Part shown: piece after piece, positions 43,080-55,232 of the stretch
Layout of the letters: every line of letters begins with the position of its first letter
How positions within the stretch are numbered: position 1 is the stretch's first letter
Assembly: GCA_023548195.1 (NCBI GenBank)
Contig: JAJHZJ010000013.1
Location: 2,675,001 to 2,739,000 of the forward strand
Direction of reading: 5' to 3'
Origin: Bettongia penicillata ogilbyi
Lineage: Eukaryota; Chordata; Mammalia; Diprotodontia; Potoroidae
DNA length: 64,000 nucleotides
Made by a program: the position numbers and the translations under genes
Notes under the pieces: generated by a model
Database searches by the model: none
Seen by the model: the letters and a program-made list of their open reading frames with translations, nothing else
What the model was told of the DNA's origin: nothing

Positions 43080-43905
43080 GTGGACTCTAAAGTGGGACAT
43101 GTATAATGATTCACTGAGGTGTGGGAAGAAACTATTAGCACTTTTATTTCCGTTTAGTTTTCAATCTGGAAAAAAAATAAGAGAAAAATTAAATCTTATT
43201 TAATACTAAGTCCCTGCCTGATTCCACTTTACCATGTAGGAGCTTGGGGGAGCCTACTTCTAGCCATGTTCAGGGGACTGTACTGTGTGATGATGAGTCC
43301 TCTTAAGTGGCTGCTGAGTCCTAAGAATGGATATGTCAGGGAATATATAAAGACAAGTCACTGGCTTCTTGAAGATCTTTCTTTTTTCTCCCCTAATTGT
43401 TAAGTATGAGGACAATTTAGAGCAAGTCCCAAGAGTCAGTTGGGGAGTATGTGAGAGAATGCAGCCCAGGTTTTTTGAGATGTTTTATACTAAATGCTCT
43501 TTCTATATCATCTTAGTAAATACCTTTGCTAAATGCTAACTAGTTTTAGTCATGAATTATAATGGGAAGCACAATGGTGGGGGCTCAGAAATTTCAGTAG
43601 TAAGAATATCTATCCATGCAGTTACCCCTAAACTAGACAGTAGTACTTACCCCTCTGGGGACCCAATCCACAAGTGCCAGTTGGAGGGAGTATTTCAGTG
43701 GGATGTTATACTAATACCATAATTATACCAATACTATATATATATATATATATATAATACTAATACTATAATAATGATCTATATTTATTATACAGATTGA
43801 TATTTTACTTATTCTCTATGTCAGTTGGTCACATTATGAGGTGTGATACCTGAGGTATCCTGAGGGACGAGTGAGTTCCACAATATGGAGTGGTTAACAG
43901 AGTAG
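43080..43905. mobile_element. Putative hAT-like element with an internal insertion
   Basis: 43080-43205 matches the start and 43790-43905 the end of 37818-38090. Between them lie about 580 bases of unidentified sequence including a TA run (43732-43757). Confidence 0.45.
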
Positions 43906-45184
43906 CATCCTCATTTGTTTGCTGGACTTTAGCTGACCTGCTCCTGAGTAAGTGGGATTATAGGTGATATTATCCAGTTTTACACACACAAAATGGACAA
44001 TTGACTTTAAAAAGACTCCTTCAAAGAAACTGATGATAATGCAAATAATACAAACACAATTTAAAATCAAGAAAATGGCAAAGCTAATACTTCTACTCTT
44101 TGTACAAACTCTTTTGATAGCCACATTATCAGATTTAAAAAGTAATTTCAGAGCAAAGTACTTAGAAGAACTGTTAAATGTAAAGATGTTATATGTTTCT
44201 TTAAAAATTACACAAATGTACTTTTTCTGCAATGAAAATGGTTATTAACAGAACATTATAGATATTAAACACACACATGTACACATACATACAAACTTAA
44301 TTTGTCTCTGTAAGGTAAAGGTGATATTTTAACAATGAGCAAGAAAGGAAGTGCTTTTAAAACCAACTAGTGCTACATGGAGAAAGAATTTTGAAATTGG
44401 ATGTTAGGAAATGTTTCTATTATTCCAAGATTTTATTACCTAAAACATTCATATTTGTTCACTTTAAAAACGTTGGAAATAATTTTCTAATCTCTTTAAA
44501 ACTTCTGAAGATAGTTTCCCTGGATTTTAAATCCATTTGTTAAATATTAAAAATCTAGCCTGGTTAGTTTGTAGTAATTATTGATTGACATTAAGGAAGA
44601 TGAAAAGACAAATTTCAGAAAAGCCTTTGTGTAATTGATGGATGAGATTGAAAAATGAATATCATGATTTAATTAGTCAGGCCATCTATGTACTCTTTCC
44701 ACTTGGATCTACATATCTTTGTGATGTATCTATTTTTTAAAGCTATGCCATCTATTACATCCAATTATTGAAATAAATTTATCTTAGAACCAAACTTCGG
44801 AATTATGGCAATCATAAAATGTTCAGCTAAGATTTTTAAAAGAAGATAGTATATTCAATCATGTTGCTCTATGATGTAATGAATAGTACTTTTTTGGAAA
44901 GCAAAAAATATAAATAAAATGAAAATTATTTAAAATATTGTTCATTTAATTTTTACCTCATCCTTTAAAATTTCTGTTTTTGTGTATGTATAATGTACAT
45001 GATAGAATAATGTAATTGTACATGTATATCTTATCATTTCTTCTGCCTATATATAGTGTTAGAGGTTTTCTTTTTTTTTCAGATCATGGTACACAATAAA
45101 AAAAAATGCTTGGAGACCAGTGATGTAGGGGATGACCAATATTAGTCAGCTAACATGGCTCTTAGCAGGTCATTAGGTCAGTGC
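43906..45184. other. Unassigned AT-rich sequence
   Basis: Overlapping frames on both strands at 43894-44248 look like chance. No repeat recognised. Confidence 0.4.
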
Positions 45185-45370
45185 TAAATATTTAGAACTG
45201 GAAAAGGCCTCAGATGCTACCTTGTCCAACCTTCTTATATTACAGTTAAGGAATCTGAGACCTAGAATTAAGTGACTTGCCCAAGGTCACATACACATAT
45301 GTGTAATAACTATTTAGTAAATACAAGTAGTAAACATCAGGGCCAGGATTTGAACTCAGTTCTCATGAGT
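45185..45370 (-). mobile_element. MIR SINE
   Basis: 'gtgacttgcccaaggtcaca' and 'caggatttgaactcagttct' on plus, with an internal expansion around 45300. Confidence 0.65.
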
Positions 45371-46574
45371 TCAAATGCATCAGTCAGAATTTGAATTCAG
45401 TTAGCAGGATTCCAAATTCAGCACCCTTTCTGTAGAAACAATGAAATTCAAATGTATGACCATTTAATTAAAGGAAATATCCATCTAGGGGAAGAGGATG
45501 GGGATAGTTTTTTTTTTTTAATGCCCAAACCTGATATCCTTGTCTTCTCAAGAAAAATTAAAGGGGGCTGGGGATTGTGTTTCTCATTTGTATCTTGATT
45601 AATGGCACTCTTGGTTTCTGCTTGGAAAATGTTCTCACTAATTTCCACGGGGGGAATGACACACCAACAGCACACAGCAGAAACACCAAGTGGGAGTGTA
45701 GAACACATGTGAGATTTTCTATCGATATCTTTAGAAGAGTCATCTTTTTTTGAGAAACTCATTATTCACTTAATTATTCACTCTGTTTATTTACTGTATA
45801 GTTATTACACAAAAATATGGTGCAAATCCCTAGAATCCTCAAACACCAGATGCTGGTTTCTCTCTTAGTCCCCAAAGGCACAGCCAAGCCATCGCTGTGA
45901 GAATTAAAACAACACAACAACTAAAACCCAATTAAAATTGTGCCAGCATGTTCATTTCCAAGAGAAAAACCCAGAAAATTAATAAGCTCTCATTCACCCC
46001 TCCCCTTTCTTGATTTTGAAAAAAAGGGAGAGTGTAATCAGTATTTCAATCACAGCTATAGTAAACTTTGCATTTGTATAAGGTACAGACTATGAAGCTC
46101 ACATAATTTTATCCTTCTCAAAAATAAAATGAATGAAAAAAGAAGCTTTTTGCTTCTTAGACTTCAATTTGTCTCGTGTATTCAAAACTCAATAACAGAG
46201 AGCCGGGTAATTATATACCATTATTACTGAGTTACTGGAATCCCTGGTCACATAACCTCTTCCTATTGATCTAAGCTAAGATGAGGGCCAGATGGTCTAT
46301 TACCTACCCATATACTCTCACACACAGGTCAGCATTCAAAGGATCAACAACAACCCTGAATTCTTCAAATAAAACCTAATCCAGCATAGGTTAACTACTG
46401 AAGATGAGGATGAGATAAAGAAGAGTCTGTTCAACTTAAGAGAAGTTGGTCAGCAGTTGTTTTTCTAACCATCAGTCATGGACAAAAGCAGTTGCCAAGA
46501 CTGCTAACAGTAGGACATTGATGGCTACAGGGATCAGGGATATGACCCCAGGGAAAGAGTTGAATGTTTTCCGA
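45371..46574. other. Unassigned sequence
   Basis: A minus-strand frame at 45448-45762 (104 codons) shows no recognisable domain. Nothing else is supported. Confidence 0.35.
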
Positions 46575-46740
46575 AGGAGAATCATAGGCTCATAGACTTA
46601 GAGTTAGAAAGGATTTTGAAGTTCATTTTTAGTAGAGGAATCTGAGATCCAGAGAGGATAAGTGACATGTCCATAGTCACATTCATAGTCACATACTTAC
46701 ATAGTCACATAGTCACATAAGCAATAAAACCAGAATTTGG
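46575..46740 (-). mobile_element. MIR SINE with local 'atagtcacat' expansion
   Basis: 'gaatctgagatccagagagg' and 'taagtgacatgtccatagtc'. The unit 'catagtcaca' is repeated four to five times at 46670-46715. Confidence 0.65.
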
Positions 46741-47271
46741 AGCAAAGGATTCTGTTCATAAAGTCAGTGGTCAGAAAGTCAGGGCTTGCATGGGTAAAGA
46801 GGTGGAGAATAGTTTTTGGGAATGACTTTGGCTGTAGTCTCCACAAGTTAATATAAATCAGCTCATTAGAGGTAGCATCAGTACCACTATACATTTTTAA
46901 TGGCTTCCACCCTTTTAATTGTTAATAGAGGTCTGCCTGAAAAGCCATATATGAGACCCCTGGTGACTTCTATCACAGTGCTTGGCAAATAGTAAGCACT
47001 TAAGAAATACCTTTTTTTATTCATTCATTCACCTGAGATGCAAAGATAACACTCATTACTACAGAGAATTAAATTACTACTGAAAGGTCTATAACTCCTC
47101 AACCCCTCCAAAAGATAGCAGGAATATATTTGATATATATTCTTGCTAAAATATATAAACAAATCTAAGTATGTTCCTGCTAAATATATAAATTTGTCCC
47201 TTTACTTACTTATATGTAAAGAGCTTAAGCTCTTTAAATTGTACTAAATACTGAGTCCTAAACACTGAAGA
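46741..47271. other. Unassigned, with an L2 tail
   Basis: 46975-47035 is an L2 3' tail ('gcttggcaaatagtaagcac', then TTCATTCATTC). The rest is unknown. Confidence 0.45.
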
Positions 47272-47461
47272 CATCTTCAAATCTGGTCTCAGACACTGGG
47301 TGACCCTGGGCAAGTCACTTAACCTTTTTTGCCTGAGTTTCTCATCTATAACATGAGCTGGAGAAGGAAATGGCAAAACACTCCAGTATTTCTGCCAAGA
47401 AAACCACAAATGGGGTCACAAAGAGTCAGACATGACTGAAATGAATCAGTGACAAACAACA
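47272..47461 (+). mobile_element. Mar1 CORE-SINE, 5'-truncated
   Basis: 'gaccctgggcaagtcactta', 'atgagctggagaaggaaatg', 'aaatggggtcacaaagagtc', ending 'gacaaacaac'. Confidence 0.85.
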
Positions 47462-48119
47462 AATACTGAGGGTAAATAATCTAGCTAGGGCTCTGAGGAT
47501 TAGATTGCGATTACTTATTTTTATTTCTGTTTTTGGTTTTATGAATTATTTCAATCCCTGGCAACTTGTACCACGATGCCTCATTATGGCAGGGATATCA
47601 CTCTGGTTTCTTGAATGCTATGCCTGAAGAACTCAAGCTTTGGCAACTTTTGTCAAGTGTGGGCTCAGAGGCAGAATGTGGTTGCTTCTAAAGCTCAGCC
47701 TAGCCAAGTGCGGCAAGTTGGACCAGCCTAGTCAAGGAAGGTAAGCTGGCTGTTAGGTAACGAATTTTTTTTTGGTTATGGTGTCCTATGAAACAAATGA
47801 AAACCAAAATGTCTCTGTATGGCTTTGTTTTCACAGTTACAATGGGAGAGTAAGGAGAAAGGGGACAGGAGATAATAAGAATTCCATTGATCTTAGCCCA
47901 CCTACAAATATTAGTTTAATTTTGATATTCTTAATGCATGATCGATCCTTGTCTAATGAGCAAGTTAATATATTACTGGAGGAAATGAACCATATCTACA
48001 CTGATACTTTCTACTATAAATGAAAGAGAAATAAAGGAGAAAAAGTACTAGCATTTTCTTTGCTTTGCATCCTAAGGACTACGGGATATTTCCATCTGAT
48101 TTGGAGCTGAAACCTTTCA
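47462..48119. other. Unassigned sequence
   Basis: An 83-codon frame (47772-48023) has no domain or context support. Confidence 0.35.
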
Positions 48120-48255
48120 TATGTGTTATCTCCCCCATTAGAATGTGAGTGCTTTGAGAGCAGGGGCTCTCTTACTTTTCTATATACATCCCCAGAACTT
48201 AGCACAGTCCTTTGTATAGAGTAAGTAAGTACTTAATAAATGCTTTACTCATTCA
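48120..48255 (+). mobile_element. L2 LINE 3' terminus
   Basis: 'ttagaatgtgagtgctttga', 'ccccagaacttagcacagtc', 'aagtacttaataaatgcttt'. Confidence 0.75.
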
Positions 48256-49237
48256 TTTATAAAGAAGCTTCGGTTAAATGGAAGAATGGTTCACAGGTTC
48301 TATTTTGAGAAAAAAATAGGGCATTTGGTGAAATCTCAAGGACCCTTGATTATTTTACCGTATAGTACTCATGATGAGTGCAAATAAACAGCTATAAAGA
48401 TAATTTCTACTTATGCACCATCATCTATTGTATAGAATAAAGAGAGAAATTCTATTAAAAACTTGACAAAATCCTCCAGACTGGGTTAGTATGTACTTTG
48501 ATACTTGAACTGAAGTTGGATGAATATTTAAGTAGCCTTGTAGGCCTCCTTGGATACCATCTCCAGGTTTGGGATATGTTGTGGTTGTGGTTCAAAACCA
48601 AATCACTCAAAACCATGTACTCGATGCCATTTAGAGATCTGGTTTTACTGAGCTGGAGTTCTGTGATGCTCTATTATCTTTGCTAGGCTGTTCTTTGCTG
48701 GATATCTCTCTCCATTACTGCAGTATACCTTTGAGGCCATATTGGCTGAGTTGCTCTCTGCTACCATCTGCTGGTTTTCAGATTCTTCAGGTCCTCTGCT
48801 GCTATCTGCTGCCATATGTTGCAATGAAGCTGCTAGGCAACCTTTTCCCTCTTTCTCTTGTAGTCCCTGGCAACGCAGCCATAGCCTTATTTAACTGGGC
48901 AACCAAAAAACATCCCCCCCCCCAACTAGTTCTCAAGCTAAAATGAATTATGTCACTTCACCTTCTTTTCCTTTTTCTAGGTTTAAGATTTGGTCTCCTA
49001 GCACAGTTCTGAATTTTAGTCTCTGACTTGGGGTTAGAAAATTAATTCCATCTCTGTCATAGATTGGGCATTAGTCTGCATCCTGGGGAATCCAAATGGA
49101 AAAACTGAAGGGAATTTGTGCTAGAGTAATGAGATTCTTTTCAACTTTTATAATATCTTGGTTGACATTCAAACCAACTTGGCACTGGCATATTCATAAT
49201 CACAATAGGCACTGTGAATATCGCACTGGTGCTACAC
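48256..49237. other. Unassigned, with CTG-rich region and C tract
   Basis: 48690-48830 is rich in CTG/CTGC steps, and 48913-48922 is a C run. It could be an LTR, but I find no firm ends. An 88-codon frame (48680-48946) has no recognisable motif. Confidence 0.35.
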
Positions 49238-49346
49238 CATGCTTGCCTCAGTTTCCTCATCTGTAAAATAAGCCAAAGGAAAAAGAAAACCACTCTGGTA
49301 TCTTTGCCAAGAAAGCTCCAAATGGGGTCATGATGAACAACAACAG
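49238..49346 (+). mobile_element. Mar1 CORE-SINE, 3' half
   Basis: 'gcctcagtttcctcatctgt', 'ggtatctttgccaagaaagc', end 'gaacaacaac'. Confidence 0.8.
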
Positions 49347-50653
49347 TGTACAAGGCATCACTCAAGCCATGCACAGCTGGAAAAGGAAGAGAGGAAGAGA
49401 TGCCAGATGGGTAGCCCAAGAGCTTGCATTGATAAACAAGAAATATAAAAACCAGAATAGATTTTGGTGGGACCTCTGACTCAGTTGATATAAAGAACAC
49501 CCACAAAAGGAAATGTTGCTTTATGAAATAGCTTATCCAGGGTCATGCAATTAGTTTCAGAGTGGAAACTTGAATCCAAGTCTAGCATTATTCCTACAAT
49601 ATCATGGCTTGGAAAAAGTGATATTTCCTATTACTTTCTTATTAACATAATATGAAAAATCTACTCTATGAATCCATTTGTATGTCCTGTGGATTGCTTG
49701 GTGTAATAAGCTATGGATCAGACTAGATATATTAAACAGTGAAACCCCTATGACATAATGAGAGAAACACTGAAGAACCAGGAAAATCAGTTTTAAATTA
49801 AAATAAAATCATTTTCAGTGTCTCTAGCTAAAGGTCTCAAAGCTGCAGATCTCTCAGATTTGCAATGACATTGCCACATTATGATTGGCATGGTTTGGAC
49901 CTGATGCCACCTCCAATATTTCAAGGAGGGTGGTTCTGACTGCTTCTCTGAGAGGGATGGGAAGTTCCATTGGGAAGTTTCTTTATAAAAATCAGAATTG
50001 GTTCAGAGGCAATTGAATCATTACTATTCTCACATATTAATACAGTAGGTCAATGTACATCTGATCAGTCTATCTTGCTATCTCACCAGTTTGTTTTCTC
50101 TTGCCTGTACTCTAAATTACCATGCCATCCTTCCACCCCTCTTTACCTGCTTGTGGAGCCTCTTGTTAAATTTTTAGTGTATTTACACTTTGGGAATCAG
50201 CAAATGCTGCAATCAGGGTCTGCTTGTTATTTTGTTGAACATATAAACTTAAGAAAGTGTTGGAGAAAATGTTTGTAGTGCAAATTAAACTCAGATGTAT
50301 GTTGGGGTATGTTTTCCTCCCAGAGATCCAGTTAAACATTCACCAGCATATCCCTAACGATAAGAGTTGTGGAAATACTGAGTTCTCTGTGGTTCTGAGA
50401 CAATAAACAGCCTATCCTCAATCTAGCTTCTTCTCTTGGAATGACCACACTGTCTCATGAGTTTAGATGGTGCAGTGTAGGCACAATCTGCTCCATATCC
50501 TTGCATTTGTTATGTTTCATTGAACCCTAGCCACGTGATTTTGTCATAATGAAATTACAACAGAACATAATCAACTATATGCACCATTCTAGTTCTACTT
50601 TTGGCTTAGGAAAAGCAAAAGCAATGAATTAATACCTAGGGATAAGAACAGGA
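49347..50653. other. Unassigned, with a MIR remnant
   Basis: 49530-49605 is a reversed MIR fragment ('atccagggtcatgcaatta'). The rest, including a 102-codon frame at 49970-50278, has no recognisable family. Confidence 0.35.
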
Positions 50654-50850
50654 CCTGTGATTTCAATTATATAAAGAACTCTCAGATAAGGAAATTCCCT
50701 CTGAGGGTGTGTCTTCTCTGGAACTCTTTGACTTGGGTAATTGCCAAGAGCATTGAGAGAGTGGTTTGCCTAGGATCACATAACCAGTCCATGTGACGGC
50801 AGGTCTTCCTAGCCTAGAGGTCAGCTCTCTGTCCACTGTATCCCACTTCT
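50654..50850 (-). mobile_element. tRNA-derived SINE (family of 15882-16107)
   Basis: 'acctgtgatttcaattatat', 'cagataaggaaattccctct' and 'ggcaggtcttcctagcctag' on plus match the family. Confidence 0.7.
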
Positions 50851-50854
50851 TTCT

Positions 50855-51382
50855 GTTTAAGGAGGATGAACACCTCTGGTATGAGGGCTTGCTGAGTCCT
50901 ATTCAGAGATACTCATCCACTTTTGGTGTCCACCTCATTCACCCAACTCTCACCTGTGGCTCTAAGAAGATGTAGCTTGCTCAATGGCCACACCCTGGGA
51001 AACCTTGACAGACAGGTTAAAGCAGGTTTACAGTAACTGACAAGTCTCAAACTTACCGGTGACTTAGCTATCTTTACCCCAAGCATATGAAGAATTCCCC
51101 CAGTAGAATAGGAAGATGAGAACAATTTGTTCCAATGACCACAAAGGTGGCTGGAGTAGCCATTACGGAGAGCTAGAGCTTGGTAAGACATTGAAGATGT
51201 CAAGGTCATCCATTGCATCCTGGGCCATCACTAGTCAGAGTGACTTAGATGACTCTGGAAGAGAGTGAGGCTGACAACTTTGCACAACTCTGCCTCACTT
51301 AAATACAACCCACACACAAGTCAAGATAGTCATCTTGTGATGTCATCGGTCTTCTTTGAAAATGGACAAATAACAATAAAAC
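50855..51382 (+). mobile_element. Non-autonomous element with RTE-like 3' tail, longest copy
   Basis: Same family as 27478-27972 and 13873-14012: 'gtccacctcattcacccaac', 'accccaagcatatgaagaat', 'tgtgatgtcatcggtcttct', then 'aataacaataaa'. Its last 40 bases resemble the 3' end of the LINE at 51440-51935, which lies opposite it tail to tail. Confidence 0.75.
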
Positions 51383-51439
51383 ACATACCATATAGCTCCA
51401 AGCCCACAATCTATTTCAAGTCCTACCCTAACAGTCCAT

Positions 51440-51935
51440 AGCAGTTGCTGTCCTTCATTCTCAAAGAGGACCAAAATGACATCACTATCATAGAGTCAAG
51501 TTTCAATGTGTTCGACTATGGCTGATCAGAGCTTGGAATGCTCTACCACATATTGGGCACAGATAGTCCATGTGAACATTTGAGGTGGATACTCTAAATT
51601 TGAGTATTCTACATTTCTTTTGAGCTGTTTCAATTCTAATTTGCTCATAGAGCACAGCACCTTTTTTAATGTGGGCATGTCATGCTGAGTTGTCCTGTGC
51701 CAGTGTCTCACATGTCATACAATCAATTCCAAAGTTCTTGAGAGAGACCTTGAGAGTGTCCTTCTGAAACCTCTTCTGACCACCATGATCACCTGCCCCA
51801 TGCGAGTTCTCCATGACTCCATAAGCATACACTTTGCATTCAAACAATGTGGCCACCATTGGAGTTGCTCTCTCTGAAGCATAATTTGAATGTTTGGTAG
51901 CTGGGAAAGGGAGTGTTTGGTTTGTTTACTCATCT
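51440..51935 (-). mobile_element. Non-LTR LINE 3' end with zinc-knuckle-like remnant
   Basis: The minus strand carries, in broken frames, the C-terminal end of a non-LTR reverse-transcriptase protein: a region like GQKKRFKDTLK (about 51740-51790), then LAQDRPxW-like (about 51690-51720), then CPICGRAFQALISHSRTH-like sequence (about 51490-51560), a Cys2-His2 end found in several LINE clades. It then ends in a 3'UTR tail. Clade (RTE-like or other) is not certain. Inactive. Confidence 0.6.
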
Positions 51936-53479
51936 ATAGCTACTTCTCCTATAAGCAGACAAAGGAGTCTCAGTTGATGTTCTACTCATGTCATTCAGAA
52001 GGGCCAGTTAGGTGAAGATGTTGGAAATCTGGACCCAAGACAACTCATTTTCTTATTAAGGAATGAGGCATGGGATGCAGAGGTAAATACATACTGAAGC
52101 TCTTGGGTATAGCACTTTTTTCTTTGCTGTCTTGTTGCTAACAGGGTCTTCTGACACACTTCCTCTTAGGCTAGCTCAGCAAATTCAATTCAAGGAAGGT
52201 GAACTCAACAGCTGGCCCATTCTGAGTCATTCTGTCCTGGCATCTCCCTTTCCTTGACTCAGTCTACTCATCATCTCTGTCTTGCTACTGCATCCTATCA
52301 CTTCTGCTCTGACTCTCCCAACTAGCAGCCAATTTTGACCTCTCCTCCTTCTCTGCTATCCCTGTAGTTATGGAGAAAGTGGGGAATATGTGGCAAGACA
52401 CTTATGTCTTTCTTAACCCTTTACTAGGCCATAAGCTATAGGAAAGCAGGACTGGCATCTTATAGAAACTCTATCTAATTCAGTGCCTAGCCACAGGAAG
52501 TACTTAACAAATGCTTGTTGAATTGTATATTTACTATTAAACTTGTAAAGTATGAAAAAGTATGGTTATTTTAAGTCAGAAATGAAGTAAAACCCCTGTT
52601 TTAAAGAAGTTAGTGTTTGTATGGATTTAACTTTTTGGAGAAAGACCTGTCTTGAGCAGTAGTGCAGGGGATAGGATGTTTTCAAATAAAATTCTCTATC
52701 TAATCCCCTAAACGACAAATATATATTTTTTAAAGGTGAGGGTGATGGTATATGTGTGTCTGTGTGTGTAATTTCATATAATTGTGGAGACATCCTCCAA
52801 CAATCTAGATTAGCTACTTACCATAACTTAGTCTTCTGGAGTTGTCTGGGAACAGACATGTAAATGTGCCCTGCGTGTATTGGACTGGGGTGGACTTGAA
52901 CCCAGGTCTTTTGACTCTAAGGTTAGCCGTCTATTCATGCCTCTCTCTATATCCTACCTCTACTCCTATATTCATCACTGATTTCAACATAAAATGGCAG
53001 CGTTTCATTTTTCAGTGATAAAGCCTTTAGGCAAACTAATTAGAAATGTTGAAATCAAAGTAATTGGCATCATGGAAACACTCTTATCTATGCAGCTGAG
53101 GTATTCTTGACTCTCAGTTCTGATAATGTCATCCTTTGGAATGTGGATGAAAGAAGTTATTTTGGATATAATTCTGACTCATACAGAGCAAGAAATGTCC
53201 AAAGTAAAAATATTGGGAACCTTGGGAAGAAGTGACCACATTTAATAATCAATAAGAGAATAATGCCCAGGATGGTTTGCTATGAAACCTGGAATTTGGG
53301 AGAGTGGATTTCAAAGGGTTCAGAGAAAGGCTAGGTGGGATCTCATTGTCTAAGATTTTCCAGGGAAAGTTAAATTCAAGAATGAAATTCTGATGACAAG
53401 CATAATTTATTCAAGTAATAGTGGTAAAGAGATTTGCATGAATGCACAGGGAAACATACCAACCAACTTAGATATTAAA
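51936..53479. other. Mostly unassigned, with L2 and SINE remnants
   Basis: 52440-52530 is an L2 3' end ('cagtgcctagccacaggaag'). 52815-52945 is a reversed SINE fragment ('cttgaacccaggtcttttga'). The rest shows nothing I can name. Confidence 0.45.
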
Positions 53480-53767
53480 GAGACATGTACACAACATGGA
53501 AGCAAGGGCAGAAAACTGAAAATGAGATTACTAAGGTTAACAAAAAGGGCTTTTTAAAACTATCTGGGGTTAAGAGGAAGCTAAAAGAGAAATCACCTCC
53601 GTGTGAGGTAGATGGGAAAGAAAGCAGAACTCAAAGCCTATTTTGCTTCTGATTTCTCTCCTAAAGTGAATTACTTTTAGATTAGGAAGGAGGAAACCTC
53701 CTAAAAGTGTTAATAGGGATTTGAAATCCAAATTTAAAATATGGTAATAGAGTATCTAAGAGAAGCT

Positions 53768-54010
53768 AGGGTAGCACAGTGAATAGAATGCTGGACTGGG
53801 AGTCAGGAAGACTCATTTTGCTGAGTTCAAATCTGACCTCAGACATTAACTGGTTGTGTGAGCCTGGGCAAGTCACTTAACCCTGTTTGCCTCAGTTTCC
53901 TCATTTGTAAAATGAACTGGAAAAGAAAATGCCAAACCACTCCAGAATCTTTGCTGAGAAAACCCCAAATGGAGTTTTGAAGAGTAAGATATGACTGAAA
54001 AATGAATGAA
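53768..54010 (+). mobile_element. Mar1 CORE-SINE, full length
   Basis: 'agggtagcacagtgaataga' head, 'gttcaaatctgacctcagac', 'aaaccccaaatggagttttg', end 'gaatgaatgataaca'. Confidence 0.9.
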
Positions 54011-54666
54011 TGATAACAGAGAATATTCAGCAAATTCAAGGTAGGCTTAGATAATCTATATCCTAGGGAACTTTTAAATGTGATAGCTGGGTTACTAATG
54101 TTTTCCTTTGTAAAATCATGGAGGACGGTCCTAAAGGACAAGAAATGGACAATTATTACACTTTTTAAAAAATAAAAGTGAAGGTGGATTCTGGAAACTA
54201 TGGGCTAGTGAAACTTGACTGATTCCTGGCAAAATTCAATAACGCCTCTGTAAAGGAATGAGTACTGAGTATTTGCAGAAAGTGATTCTTGTGAACTAGC
54301 ATGACTTCATCAGGAACAAGTAATGCTGTACTAATTTCATTTCCACTTTTATGGGGTGATTAGAAGATCAGGGAAATGCCATAGATATAGCATGCACAGT
54401 TCAGCAAGGTACATTCCAAAAATCTCTCAAGAAATCTTTATGGAAAAGATGGAAAGTATAAATAGCCACAGAATAACAAATTAGTGTGGTATAAAACCAG
54501 CTTCAGCTGGTTGAAAGACTAGACCAAAAAAAAAAAGCAAATTAATGGACTGATGTCATCCTGGAGGGCAATCAATTGTGGAGTGTCCTAGATCTGGGTC
54601 TCTTCAGCATTTTTATCAATTACTTGGAATGAAGACATATCTGGAATGCTTATCAGATATGCAGAT

Positions 54667-54794
54667 TTTATTCAACACTTATGAAAAATACTTATTATAT
54701 TTAAGGCACTATGCTTTATAATGTGGACCCAAATCAAAAACAGCATTGTCTCTGCCATTAGAAAGCTTACATTTTACTGGGGGATGGGACAGAT
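54667..54794 (+). repeat. Short dispersed repeat at the CR1/L3 RT active site
   Basis: 128 bases between 'cagat' at 54662-54666 and 'cagat' at 54790-54794, i.e. within the codons for FADD. Same repeat and same position as 12783-12907. Confidence 0.7.
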
Positions 54795-55027
54795 GATACA
54801 GAACTAGGAGGGATAGCTAACAGTGGAAAACTTCTGGCATGATCCACCAAAAACTCAACTGGCTAGAATAGTCGTCTAGATTTAATAAAATGAAATTTAT
54901 AATGGGAAAATGTAAAGTCATAAGATTCTAGGTCTTTCCCTAGAGCTGAAAGTGAATTTGTCCAATTCCTCAATTTTAGGTCAATTGGCAAGGCTGGGAT
55001 TTGAACCAAAGTATACTGGTTTTATAC

Positions 55028-55232
55028 TGGGGCAGTGAGGTGGCACAGTGTGCTGGGCTTGAAGTCAGGAAGACCTGAGTTCAAATCTAGGGTCAGAAAT
55101 TTCCTACCTGTGTGACCTTGGCTAAATCACTTAATCTCCATTTGTCACTGGAGAAGGAAATGGCATACTAGTCCAATATCTTTGCCAAGAAAATTCCAGG
55201 GATGAAGAGTCAGACCTGACTGAAATGATGTA
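55028..55232 (+). mobile_element. Mar1 CORE-SINE
   Basis: 'gggcagtgaggtggcacagt', 'gagttcaaatctagggtcag', 'gactgaaatgatg'. Has an internal deletion before 'ggagaaggaaatgg'. Confidence 0.85.

Larger units (their letters stand above)
53480..54960 (+). mobile_element. CR1/L3 LINE, reverse-transcriptase region, interrupted
   Basis: 'agggatttgaaatccaaatt', 'gattctggaaactatgggct', 'gattcctggcaaaattcaat', 'aattacttggaatgaagaca', 'ctaggagggatagctaac' follow CR1/L3 order. A Mar1 (53768-54010) and a short repeat at the RT active site (54667-54794) interrupt it. It shares subfamily-specific text with 12340-12980, e.g. 'catgatccacc' and 'gtctagatttaata'. Confidence 0.75.

Noticed and set aside
48680..48946. 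88-codon plus-strand frame
   Set aside because: No recognisable domain, no splice context, next to low-complexity CTG and C tracts.
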